Source: Hirsutella rhossiliensis
Lineage: Eukaryota; Ascomycota; Sordariomycetes; Hypocreales; Ophiocordycipitaceae
Assembly: GCF_020360975.1 (NCBI RefSeq)
Contig: NW_025408682.1
Span: forward strand, 1,584,054 to 1,648,053
Direction: 5' to 3'
Length of the DNA: 64,000 nt
This document shows, piece by piece, positions 1 to 11,480 of the stretch (position 1 is the first letter of the stretch; every line of letters begins with the position of its first letter). The notes under the pieces are model-generated. The model had not been told where the DNA came from. It saw nothing but the letters and a program-made list of their open reading frames with translations, and made no database searches. The position numbers and the translations under genes are program-made.

Positions 1-3000
1 TTCTTACTTATTAGTTTATATAGGGCCTTAAACTTATTAAGGGCTATAGCTCCTATAAACTTATATATAGGTTCCTATATAAGGTCGAGGTACCTACGCT
101 ACTTAATAAGAACCTCCTAGCGTTTCCCTTAGCTTACTTTCTTTTAGCGTATAGCTTATATCTCTTTAACCTTAAATTTATTATCCCCTTTTACCTTAAA
201 TATAAGCGGTTAAGCGTCTACTATTTCTTATTTAAGTAGCGGGTTAAAGGAGGCTCGGCGAAAGAAGTTAATATTAACCTTATTATAGACCCCTATTAAG
301 AGACTATTAAGCTTAACTACCTATAGGCTAACGACCCTCTATACTATAAACTTTATATATAGTTAGTTTAGCTTCTTCTTTAGTTGCGCTAACCTATAGT
401 TATAAAGGTCGAGCTATACTTTATCTCTTACTATAAACCTATTTATTAGCGCCTTAGTCTTATTAGCGTGCCGCTCTTAATCTTACGCTATAGCGGCTAT
501 CGCGGATTAGTAGTATTTTATAGTTTCTTATAGCTTCTATATAAACGTAAAAGCGCGGCTCTTTAGTAACGTACTATTATACTACTTTACTACTATATTC
601 GCGGTAAATAAGATTAATAAGGGCGGCTTAAAGCTATATATTATAAAGAAAGGGGCTATTATAATAAAGGTTTATAGTCTACTATTTAGCGCGAGCTAGG
701 TAGTAAGGAGCTAGTAGTCTTAGTCCGCTTAGTTATAGGCTATAACTACTTATAAGTATATTTATACTTTTTAGTTAACCCTCTTAAGTCCCTTATTAGT
801 TTATAGGTAATAAGCTATACTAAGTAGCTATATAATTTAAAGTAGCTAGTATAAGTACTACTAAAAGCGGCTAGTTTAGTTTAACCCTTTATCGCTTATA
901 ATAAAGGCTAGCTAGCTATATAAGTAAGCCTAGTACTAAAGGAAGCGCTTTATATAAGCTTCTATATCTATAGATAGTATTAGCTTTAATACTACTAATT
1001 TACTAAGTTAGTCCTTAATTACCTATATATAGTAGTTACCGCCCTTTATAAGCGGGAGGTCTATTATAAAGTCTATCTATATATATATATAAAACCGGTC
1101 TAGTACTAAAAGCTACTTTAGCTATACCCTTTAGATCTTTATATAGCTATAGATATTATAGTTATAAAGGAAGTAATAAATATAGTACTATAAGAGGGGC
1201 TAGTAAAAGTCCCTTATAAGGCCTACTACTATACCTTATTTACTTAGGTAACTTATAATGCTAGAGTTATAGATAAGTTAAACTAGCCTCCCTTAGAGCT
1301 CGTTTTATTTATCTAGCTTTAGCGGTCCCTCCTTCTCCTTAGCTTCTATAATATATAGTACGCTTAGTACCTATAGTCTCCCCCGCTAGTATAGATACCC
1401 TTATAGGTCGATATAGTAATCGGCTACTTATACTTTTAGCTTTAGCTTTAGATCTAAGCGTTAAGCGCCGGACTTAATAGTATAGCGCACGCCCTTATAG
1501 GTACGGTCTAGAGCCGCTATCCTATCCTATAAGTATTAAAGGGCCTTATCTTAGAATACTCTCGCCGCGCGCGCTCCTAGGCCGGTCTATCCCTCCTTAC
1601 TAGACTAAAGTAAGGGTATAAAGGGAAGCTTATTCGCTAGTACTACGTCTTCCTTTACTAAGGAAGCTCTTATATAAGTCTATAGTACTTTCTATAAGAT
1701 AAGCTATAGATCTTAGGCCTTAATATCCGCTCTTATTAGCTAGTCTTAATCCCTTTAAGAAAGCGCGTTTAAGACTATAGAGTCCTACTTAAAGTAGTAC
1801 TTAATTAAGAAGTTAAAGTATAAGAGATACTTCGCTTAGCGGGCTTACCGCTTTAAGAGGTATTAGCGAGTTATAAAGTACTTAAGGTTCTTATAGTCTA
1901 TAAGAACCTTAAAGCTCTTATAGCTCTAGAGCTCTACTTATTATTACTTAAGGTAGCTAATAATCGCTAGTATCTCTTTATTATAAATAGCGTAATTCCG
2001 CTTTACTAGGGTTAGCTTATAGGAGTAGAACGCTACTAGTTACTTCTACTTATCTACCTTTTAAGAGAGCGTTCTTTTAAGTGCCTAGCTGCTATAGTCT
2101 GCTTTAACTAACGTAAACTAGTCGAAGTCTTATTAAAGTAATACTAAGGTTTAAGAGAATAGGTCCTTAAGCGTATAGAATGCTCCTTCCTATATAAGCC
2201 CTTAGTAAAAAGCAGTTTACTTTTTAATAATCTTATTTAAGGGTATTATAATATAAGAGAAGCCCTTAATAAATATCTTATAATAGTTCGTAAACCTAAG
2301 GAAGCTCTATACGCTTATTTATATAGTTAAGGTAGCTTAGTCTTAAATCGCCTAGATCTTTATAGGATTTACTTATATACTTATACCTATATAGATAATA
2401 AAGCCTAAGTACTTAACCCTCTTAACCCTAAATTCGTACTTATTTAAGTTAAGGTAGAGCCTATAAAGTTAAAGGCGCTCTAAGACCCTTTATACTCTCT
2501 ATATATAGTCCTTATAAGAGCCGCTTATATAGATAAGGATATTATTTATATATATAAAGGCGAACCTATCGAGGAAGTCCTAAAGTATATTATTAATATA
2601 ATATTAAAAGGTAGCGGGCGCTCCTAAGAGGCTAAAGGGCGTTATAAGCTACTTAAATAAGCTATAGCGTATATAGAACGCCGTTTTCTACTTATTACCC
2701 TCTATAATTTATACTTTATAGAACGCTTATTTTATATCTAGCTTTATAAACTACTTTACCTTTAAAAGGTTATAGAGCGTATTTAAGATTAAGGGTAAGG
2801 GGTAGCGGTTTAGCCTTATAATTACGTTTAAAGCCCTATAGTTATAATAGAACTATATCCCGCCCCTTAGTTTATATATAAATAGGACTAGCGCTCTTAC
2901 TTTAGAGCTACTTACTTAAATAAAACCCTTATTTAAGAGGTCCCTTAGCGTCTTCTTTAGTACTAGTAGCTCTATATATAATATACTATATAGCGGTCTA

Positions 3001-5151
3001 AATAGTATAGGTAGTTCCTACCCCTTCTTATTAGTATAGAGTATAATCTTATAGTTTACCCCTAGCTTATATAGGTTAAGCTTATCCGCTTCCTAGGACT
3101 TAAATAGTAGTAAGAGGTTATAAAAGCGCTTTAGTATTTACTACTATAGCTTAAAGGGCGACTTTAGCTTCTTTACTTAAAAGGCCTTATCGATATCCGC
3201 TAAGCTAACTATATAGACCGCTATATTAGCCGCTACCTAGCCTTCCTCTTACTCTAACTATTATATAGTTCTTATAAAGATAAAGGTAAGGACTTCTTAT
3301 ACTAAGTATAAAGCTTATACGCTTAGTCTTATACTTATAAAACTATTATTATAGCGGACCTACTATTATATAGGCCTAAACTATAGCTTCTTTTAATATA
3401 AAACTAAGTATAACTCTATATATAATAACTAAGGTTTCTTAAGAATTAAAGGAAACTTTAGTTAAGGGATTATATAAGCTATAATAAGCTTATAGTAACT
3501 ATCGACCTTTATAGTTAGCTATATAATACCCTTAATTACTATACCTTTTATCGCGCTTAAAGCGCCCTTTACTCGCCTTAGAGCGATCTTTTCTACTAGC
3601 ACTTATATCTCTTATATAAGCGCCTCGTTAACTATAGCGTAGTACTAATAGCCCTTATCTATAAGGGCAGCGATAAGTAAGGAGTTATTAACTATAACCT
3701 ATATTAAAGTAAGCTCCTCTTTTATATAAGCGGATAATTCCTCTTTCTCTTTTACTAGTACTAGTAATTAAGGCTCTAAAGCCTATCTTTACTCTAGAGC
3801 TACTCTTTTTCCTTTAAGCTTAAGGGAGCGGAGTCCTCTTTATTATCTAAGGTAAGGAGCGGTTCTATCTTTACTACTTAAACTACTATAGGCCGCTTAG
3901 CTAAAAGGAAGGGGCATTTTAATATAAAGTATATAAACGCGCTATAATATAAGTAGCGGCTATTAGCCTTCCTTTTCCCGATTTCCTTACTTATTACTTA
4001 CTTCGCCCGCTACTTAAAGAGTAGGATAGTATAAGGGATATTTAAAGACGACTTCTTACTACGTTTAGCTTAGTCTATATAGATAGCCGATATTAAAGTA
4101 TCTTTATTAATATTAATAGTTAGCTATTCCTTTTATAAAAGGGCGGTAATCCTATTACCGCTATATAGTATACGCTTATAAAGCTTTTAAAAACGCAGCG
4201 TTTACTTATAGCCCTATACTACCTTTATTAACTAGCTTATATACTCGCTATAGTTAGTAGGTATAATTATAAAGATAAATAGCTCTTATAGGGCTAGCGT
4301 AATTAAGTTCTATAACTATATAAGCTTCGCGCTATCTTCCTATACTATAGTTCCCGCTACTTATAAGAGCGTCTCTTTAAAGTTAAGGAGGAATTCGCTA
4401 AAAGTCTACCTATCCCTTTACTTAAGGGTCTATAGCCTATCCTATGCTTTTTCCCGCTTTTATATGTTACCGAATATATATATAAGGTATTAAAAGAAGT
4501 CCTATAAGTCGCGTTTACCTTTAGGGCCGCCCTTATCCTAGAATTTAAAGATCCGCTATATCTAAGGCTCCGGTAGTATATAAAGAAGCGAATACCACGC
4601 TATATTATAATAGCCGTTTAGGCCCTATTTCCTATTTATTATAAACTTTATTTATAGCTAGCTAAGGAAGAAGTAAAAGGACTTAAGCTTACTATCCTAA
4701 GTTAGCTAAGGAAGCGGCTTCTATATTAATAGTACTATCGCTATAACTAGTATTACTAAGGTTATAGGGGTTAACGCTAGTCTTATAGATAGCTCCCTTA
4801 ATATAGCGAGAACCTTATTCTTCTCGCTAGCTATCGCGCTTTTAATTGCTTCTAGGATAGCTATAATACTTCCTATCTACTTAAGGGGTAGCGGGGTACT
4901 CCCTTAAGGAAGCAGCACCCTTTTTAAGGAGATATCTATTAGATCTATTAGTTAATAGCTTATACTATTACTAAGTAAGTAAAGGTATATATATAAGTAC
5001 TATCTATAAGATAATATTAATAAGCTATATAAAGCTCTCTTATACGTAGCTAGCCTACCCTTATATATATAGGATCCGGCCTCTTATATATAACTATATA
5101 GCTTAGGCTATAGCCTAAGCTTATTACTTATAATAGTTAAAAACTCTTATA
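1..5151 (-). mobile_element. Ty3/gypsy LTR retrotransposon copy A, RIP-degraded, cut by the window's left edge
   Basis: Reads on the minus strand from a 5' LTR at 4966-5151 through gag and pol to the window edge. The antisense-ORF region and 3' LTR lie outside. It aligns along its length to complete copy C at 31,276-38,253. The reverse-transcriptase box corresponding to YIDDI is near 2,530-2,560 (minus), followed by RNase H and integrase at lower coordinates. CA and TG are nearly absent, and the frame is closed by TAA/TAG codons explained by CAA/CAG to TAA/TAG change. It cannot code as it stands. The 5 bases outside the LTR are GTAAT (5152-5156), but the partner target copy is not in the window. 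Family assignment is firm; the element is dead. Confidence 0.9.
4966..5151 (-). repeat. 5' LTR of gypsy copy A
   Basis: This 186-bp repeat has the same length as the LTRs of copies B, C, D and E. It reads inward from the complement of TATAAGAGTC (originally probably TGTAAGAG...) and contains the RIP-altered form of the central palindrome. Confidence 0.9.
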
Positions 5152-5869
5152 GTAATCTCTCTTTAAGGGCTTAACTTATAGGCGCTTATATTCCCTATAG
5201 CTCTTACGTTACTACTACGTAGCTATAGCTATATTAGCTTATTAGTTTATTAGTTAGTAAGGTAGGTAATATCTAGTTACTAGGCTAGGCGCTAGTATAG
5301 GTTGCTCTTAAGTAAGGCTAGCTAATCGAAATTTAGTCGGCTAGCTCTACTAATCGAAAATCGGTTCCTATCTAGCTATATAATTTCCTAATTAAGGGCA
5401 TAGCGGCCTATATTTACCGTCTATTATATAGTTACTAACTACGTATACTTAGCTTATATATATATATACTTACCCTTCCCCTTTAGTTTTATTCTTACCT
5501 CCTCCTACCTTTCTATTTATTATTTCTCTTATAGGCTTTAAATTTTACTTACCTTATTTCCTTATCCTTAGGTCTCTTTAATACTATACCTAAATCGCTC
5601 GCTATCGTTTTATAATATTTAACTAAGAAGCTAGCTTAGGTAGTAATAGCTTACTTCCTCTTAAGCCCCCTCTTTATAAAAAGGTCGCTACTATAATAGG
5701 TTTAGAGCGCTCTATCTTATATTTTATATATATTAAGTAGCTTCTTAATAAGCTTACTTTTAAGTCCTTTACTAGCTATTAAAACTAGTCTTATAAGTAT
5801 TAATCTTAGTTTTATCTTAGGTTAGTCTTACTTTTAATACTTTCGCTAACTTTATTAGCTATAAAAGCT
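5152..5869. other. RIP-degraded spacer with no recognised gene
   Basis: AT-rich sequence lacking CA/TG, between gypsy copy A and the start of the readable frame near 5,870. It holds short direct repeats such as CTAATCGAAA near 5,314-5,360. I see no LTR, terminal inverted repeat or coding frame that I can name. Confidence 0.4.
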
Positions 5870-6900
5870 AAAGTATATATCGCTTATACTAACTTTAACT
5901 AGTCTTATTACTAAGTAAGTATTCCTATCTTACTATAGTACGGTCTAAGTTTAAAGCTAATTTATATTTAGATTACCTTTAAAGGTAAGGAGGCTATACG
6001 CGCCCTTTACTAAGCTTAGTTTAAGGTTAACTATCCCTCCTTTATTTAGGGTTTAGTATAAGAGCGCCTTTACCGCGCTACTTTAAAAACTTATATTTAC
6101 GCTAGTTAAAAGGCCCTTACTACTAAGGGTAAAGGCGCGTTAAGTAAGTCTACCCTTAGTCTAGCTATAGTCGCTAAGAATATTAAGATACTTACCTTAG
6201 CTTTTACTTATTTTATAAATAATACCTACTATATATATAAGTCCCTAGAAAAGCACTTAAGTAAGTTTAGCGATACTATTAAGACCTTAGCTTAGGTTAA
6301 GCTTAAGTCGCTCTCGGTTACTTAAAAGACTTTTATAATAGTTAATAATCTCGCTAACTATTTTTATCTTATCGCTAGTAATAACTATAATAGTAAGAAT
6401 AATAGCAATAATTATACTAAGCTTAGTCTAGCCTCTTTTAGTAAAGGGAAGGGTAAAGGTAAAGGTAAAGGTAAGGGTAAAGTAACTATTACGTTTAAAG
6501 CTTTATTTAAAGCTAAGGCTAAGGAGTCTACTACTATCTTTATACTTATAGTTATCTTAAAGTTAGTTTAAGATCTTATTATATACCCCTTTATTAGCTT
6601 TAATACTAAACTATAGCTTAGTAGTTCTCTTATCGCTAAGCCCGCCTTAAAGCATCCTTACCTTACGTTGCCTACTAACCCTATTAATATTCTTAACTTT
6701 ATTTAGTAGTATCTTTATAATTATTATAGTTTAGTCTTAGCTAAGATTATCGCTAGTCTTAACCTTAATTAAATTTATAGTTATAGTATAAGCTATAGCG
6801 ATCGCCTTTACGCCGCCGCTAGTATAGGTCTTACCTTAATATAGTCCTTAGTTATTACTTTATCTTATAAGCTAGCCGTTTAAACTAGCTTTAGTTTAAG
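5870..6900 (+). pseudogene. degraded plus-strand ORF of unknown function with a Lys-Gly repeat
   Basis: One forward frame stays coherent for about 340 codons if TAA/TAG are read as RIP-converted glutamines. No TGA interrupts it. Visible features are a segment rich in A, L, K and T (about 6,050-6,300), an Asn-rich stretch (6,370-6,415), and a KGKGKGKGKGKG run encoded at 6,441-6,480. The composition is that of a gag-like or nucleic-acid-binding ORF1, but I see no zinc knuckle, polymerase or transposase motif and cannot name it. It lies between gypsy copy A and a gypsy scrap, so it is probably part of another mobile element. The start is not identifiable because ATG has been lost to RIP. Confidence 0.45.
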
Positions 6901-7075
6901 TTTAAGGTTAAGTTTAGCCGGCCGTTACTAAGCTTCTTATAGTAGTAGTAGTCCTTATACTCCTTATAAGTCCTAGGTTACTCCCTCTTATACTCCGCGT
7001 ACTACCTTAAATAGGTCTTATTATCCTTACTACGATAGTAAAGCGGATATAACTATTAATAAGTTAAGCGTAATT

Positions 7076-7221
7076 CCGCTTTACTAAGGTTAGCTTATAG
7101 GAGTAGAACGCTACTAGTTACTTCTACCTATCTACCTTTTAAGAGAGCGTTCTTTTAAGTGCCTAGCCGCTATAGTCCGCTTTAACTAATATAAACTAGT
7201 CGAAGTCTTACTAAAGTAGTA
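7076..7221 (-). repeat. 146-bp gypsy RNase H-region scrap
   Basis: Nearly identical to copy A positions about 1,989-2,135 and in the same orientation, ending abruptly where copia-1 sequence begins. It is a short internal piece of gypsy pol with no LTR, best explained by deletion or recombination between elements. Confidence 0.75.
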
Positions 7222-8639
7222 GAAATTTCTATAATTTTATATATAATACTAGTACTACTAGGTATATAGTATTAGAAAAGAAATTCCTTATTAATTTTCG
7301 AACTATCTCTACTAAGGTTAATTAGGGAAAGGCATCCTATATAATTATTAAAGGCTATAGAGATCTTCTTTTTAGATTTCCGAAAAATAAAAGGCTATTT
7401 ATCTTAAGAAACTGCCTTTTTATACCTAAATTAAGGGTAAATATTATAAGCTAATCGTATTTTAAAAATACTTATGCCTTTATTAATAGCAAGGAAATTT
7501 CCTACTAGATAACTAGGCTAATATTATATCTAAAGGAAAATAGTAAGATAACCTTTATATCTTCTCTTTAGAAATTCCTTTCTTAAAGAAGAAGACATTC
7601 CTATATAATATTAATAATATAAGGAATAATATAAAGGACCTTAACTTTTATTTATAGCATTTAAGGCTAGGATATATAAGTCTTAAAGCCTTACTAGAAA
7701 CCTTTAAAAGATATAATAAAGATATAACTATCCTTAAGAAGGATATTATAAAAATTAAAGAATACGAGGCTTATATTAAAGTAAAGGCAACTAATAAGAG
7801 GAATAAATCCCTATCTAATAAGGTATATAATTACCTTAATAGAGTTGCTATTAATATTTAGGGACCTATAAAGACCCCTACTTATAATAAATACACCTCC
7901 TTTATATCCTTTTTAGATATAGGGATAAGATATTTAGAAATATCTTTAATAAAATCTAAGGTAGAAGCCCTAGATAAATTCTTAGAATATAAAGCCTTAG
8001 TTAAAAATAACTAGGATAATATTACTATAAAGGAAGTCTTTTCGGATATCGCAAAAGAATTCCTATATAGAATAAAACCCTACTACTTAAGAAAGGGAAT
8101 AAAATATTATACTAGCCCTCCTAGGACTCCCGAATTAAACGGAGCAATAAAGAGGATTAATAGGACTATTTTAAATAAAGTCCGAGCTATTTTATTTACG
8201 GTAAAACTACCTAAATATCTATAGGGAGAAGCTATTCTAATAGCAGCCTATTTATATAATAGGACCCCTTACTTACGAATAGGCTTCTAAACTCTTATAG
8301 AGAAGAAGGAAGATAAATCTCTAGCCTTAGAAGACTTAGAGAAAATTAAGACCTTTAGAAGTACTATTTATTATAAAAATAAAGACCCTTTAAATAAGCT
8401 AGAGATAAGAGCTTATAAGGGTATTATTATAGGCTATACTAAAAATACTTATAAAATATATAACTTTTCGAAAAGAAAGGTAATAATTTCTAGAGATATT
8501 ATTATCCTAGAAAATAAATTTATAGAAAATTAAAAGGAAGAAGACCTTAAGGACTTCGACTTTAATACCTTACCTTCTATAAATAAGGTCCCGGATAATT
8601 ATTTATAAAGGGAACCTATATATAAAGAAGGCAATAACT

Positions 8640-8800
8640 CTTCTTTAAAAGAAGAGGAAAATAACCCTCCTATAGAGAAGGAAGATAACCCTCTTATAAA
8701 GAAGGAAGATAACCCTCCTATAGAGAAGGAAGATAACCCTCTTATAGAGAAGGAAGATAACCCTTTTATAAAAAAGGGAAATAATCTTCTTTTAGAAAAG
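8640..8800 (+). repeat. tandem repeat encoding acidic KEDNPP-like units inside copia-1
   Basis: About five units of roughly 30 bp (unit like GAGAAGGAAGATAACCCTCC) lie between the integrase tail and reverse transcriptase. They encode a Lys/Glu/Asp/Asn/Pro linker. This is an in-frame expansion within the old pol gene. Confidence 0.7.
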
Positions 8801-10988
8801 GGATTAAATAAGGATCTAAAAATCCGTATTAATATACCTAAGAAGCTAAACGGATTTTATAAAGACTATATCGTATACCCCGAAATAAACACTATATTAA
8901 ATAGTAAAAGTAAAGAGATTATTCTATCTTTACTAGAAAATAAGGATCCTATAGAGCCTAAAACGTTTAAATAGGCTATAAATAGCTTAGAAGCTATAGA
9001 ATAGAAAAGAGCTATGTTTCTAGAAATAGAAGAGCTCTTAAACTAAAATACCTTAGAATTAAAGCCTCTTCCTAGCGATAGGGAGGCCCTAGGCGGCCGT
9101 TAGGTCTATAAAATAAAGCGGGATAATAATAATAATATTATTAAATATAAAGCCCGCTACGTAGTATAAGGATTTAATTAGGTCTACGGCCTAGATTATT
9201 TAGAAACCTTTTCTACGATAGTAAGACCTAAATCTATTAGAATACTACTTATAATAGCTATTTCTAATAATTATACTCTACTATAATACGATATAAAGAA
9301 ATGCCTTTATATATACTAAAATAGATATAGATATTTATATAAAAATCCCTATAGGCTATAAAGAGCTAATACTTAAAGACTAGTTTAATAAAAACTAGTA
9401 TAAGTATAATATTAGCTATTTATAGTTTCTAGAGCTATATAAAAAGAAAAGACTAATAGTAAAATTAAAGAAAGCATTATATAGCCTTAAATAAAGCCTA
9501 AAGCTTTAGTATAACTATCTTAGCTCTATATTAGCTAAGATAGGATTTTCGGCCCTTCCTATAGATAAAGGGGTATTTATAAATACGCAATATAAAATTA
9601 CGATAGTAATCTATATAGATAACCTCCTAATAATAGGGCTTAATAGAGGTATAATAAATAGTCTACTTAAAAAAGTAGTAGATTATATAAAGGTTTAGCC
9701 TCTAGGCGAACTAAAAGACTTCTTAGGAATATATATAATTATAAACTAGAGTAGAAAGGAGATATTTATATCCTAGGAAAAATATACTCGTAATAAAATA
9801 CGAGAATATAATAAAGAAGACTTAGGGACTTTTAATACGCTTACTATAGTAGGAGTAAAGCTTAAAAAGGCTACTATAACGCCTTCGTAAAAAGAAATCC
9901 TTATTTACTAAAGGGAAATAAGGGCTCTATTATATCTAGCTATAATAAGCAGGCTAGACATTTTATATACTATTATTTCCTATGCTAGATTTACTTTTAA
10001 ACTAGATAATACGTATTTTAAAGCGTTAAATACTATCTAGAAATATTTAAATAAATATCCTAACCTAGGGATAATTTATTATTGCAATATCCCTTATACT
10101 TATAATTTTATAAAAGGTTATTCCGACGCTAGCTAAGTATCTAACCTTATAGATAGAAAATCCGTTTCTAGATACTATTTCTATATTTATAAAAATATTA
10201 TAAGTTAGGCTTACTAGAAGTAAAAATCTATAGCCCTATTAACCTACGAAGCTAAATTTATTGCCCTTAGGGAGGCTAATAAAGAAGCTTTATATCTAAA
10301 TCGGCTATTTTATATAATAAATAATAGCTTATCTATTAAAATTCCTAATACTATACCTCTTATCTTAATAGATAACGAGGCAGCTATTAAATTAGCTAAA
10401 AATCCGGAATTTTATAAAAAGATAAAGTATATAGATATTACTTACTTCTATACCTAAGAAAATATTAGGGAAAAGAAGATTCGGATTTTCTATATTAAAT
10501 CTAAAGATAATATTGCCGATATATTTACTAAGGAACTAAGAAGAGAAAAATTCTTTAAGTTCTAAGAGCTTCTTTCCCTTAGGGAATTAAAAGAGCCTTA
10601 AAAAAGAAAAGCTTATATCCCTTTAATAAAGGTTTTTTAGCTGTCTTTTACTTTCTTAGCTTTTCCTCTATATATAACTAATAGGTTTTTCCTTTAAAAA
10701 GGTTTCCTATTAATAAAAAATAACTTATAAAAATAAGGGTTTTCCTTATTAAAAGGTTTCCTATAATAATAACTCTATAAGGCTTTTTCCTTATAAAGGT
10801 TTACCTAAAAGAGGAGAAATAATTATAACTATAACTAGGATTTTTCCTACTAAGGCTTTTCTTAGAAAGGGTTTTAAAATTTTTCCCTTATATTCCTATT
10901 ATATACCTTATTCTTAATAAGGATAATTCTACTATAAAAGAAATAACTAGTAAAGAGTACTATTTACCTAGTACTCTTTAAGGGAGGC

Positions 10989-11480
10989 TATAAGAATATA
11001 CCCTTATATTCCTATTTTACTATTATAAAGAAATAATAAGCATAGGGAGGCTTTATAGAATAAGCTAGTAAAAAGAGGCTCTATAATATAGTCTAAGGGA
11101 ATAACCCTTAAAAGATAAAGACCTTTACTAGATATCTATATCTTCCTCTAGGAAAAGCGGGTTAGGATAAGCCTATCCCTATAAACAAAAATATATATAA
11201 AATGCATAAGTTAATTACGAGTAGAACGGATACCCTATTGCCTATTTTAGCCTAGCGGTTCTAAAGATATACGCGATACGAGAATAGGTAGGGCATAGAA
11301 CATTCTAGTTAAATCTACTACTTATACTAGAACCTATAGTCTTACGTTAACTATCACGCTATAATTAGACTACCTACTAAGTTAGGAAGATATAAATCCT
11401 ACCCTATACTCCTTCGACTAATCTTTCTACTTATATTATCGATTACTTAATTCTACGCTTATTGCTTATACCTTCTTATA
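10989..11480 (+). repeat. 3' LTR of copia-1 with an internal deletion
   Basis: 492 bp from TATAAGAATAT to CCTTCTTATA. It matches the solo LTR at 59,000-59,694 in reverse orientation but lacks about 203 bp that the solo LTR has, with the junction near 11,388 (GATATA/AATCC). Confidence 0.85.

Larger units (their letters stand above)
7222..11480 (+). mobile_element. Ty1/copia retrotransposon copia-1, 5'-truncated, RIP-degraded
   Basis: The forward pol frame is readable through RIP stops. It starts at the end of protease, then gives an HLRLGH-like integrase zinc motif (near 7,650, last H changed to Y), the integrase core with SPPRTPELNG (near 8,120) where the catalytic Glu has become Lys, the GYTKNTYKIYN integrase tail (near 8,435), reverse transcriptase with YIDN for YIDD (9,612-9,623), and copia RNase H (about 10,120-10,560) ending in DIFTKEL. 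The order INT before RT defines copia. There is no gag and no 5' LTR. A polypurine tract (AAGGGAGGC) directly precedes the 3' LTR at 10,989. A LINE follows at 11,481. Confidence 0.9.
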
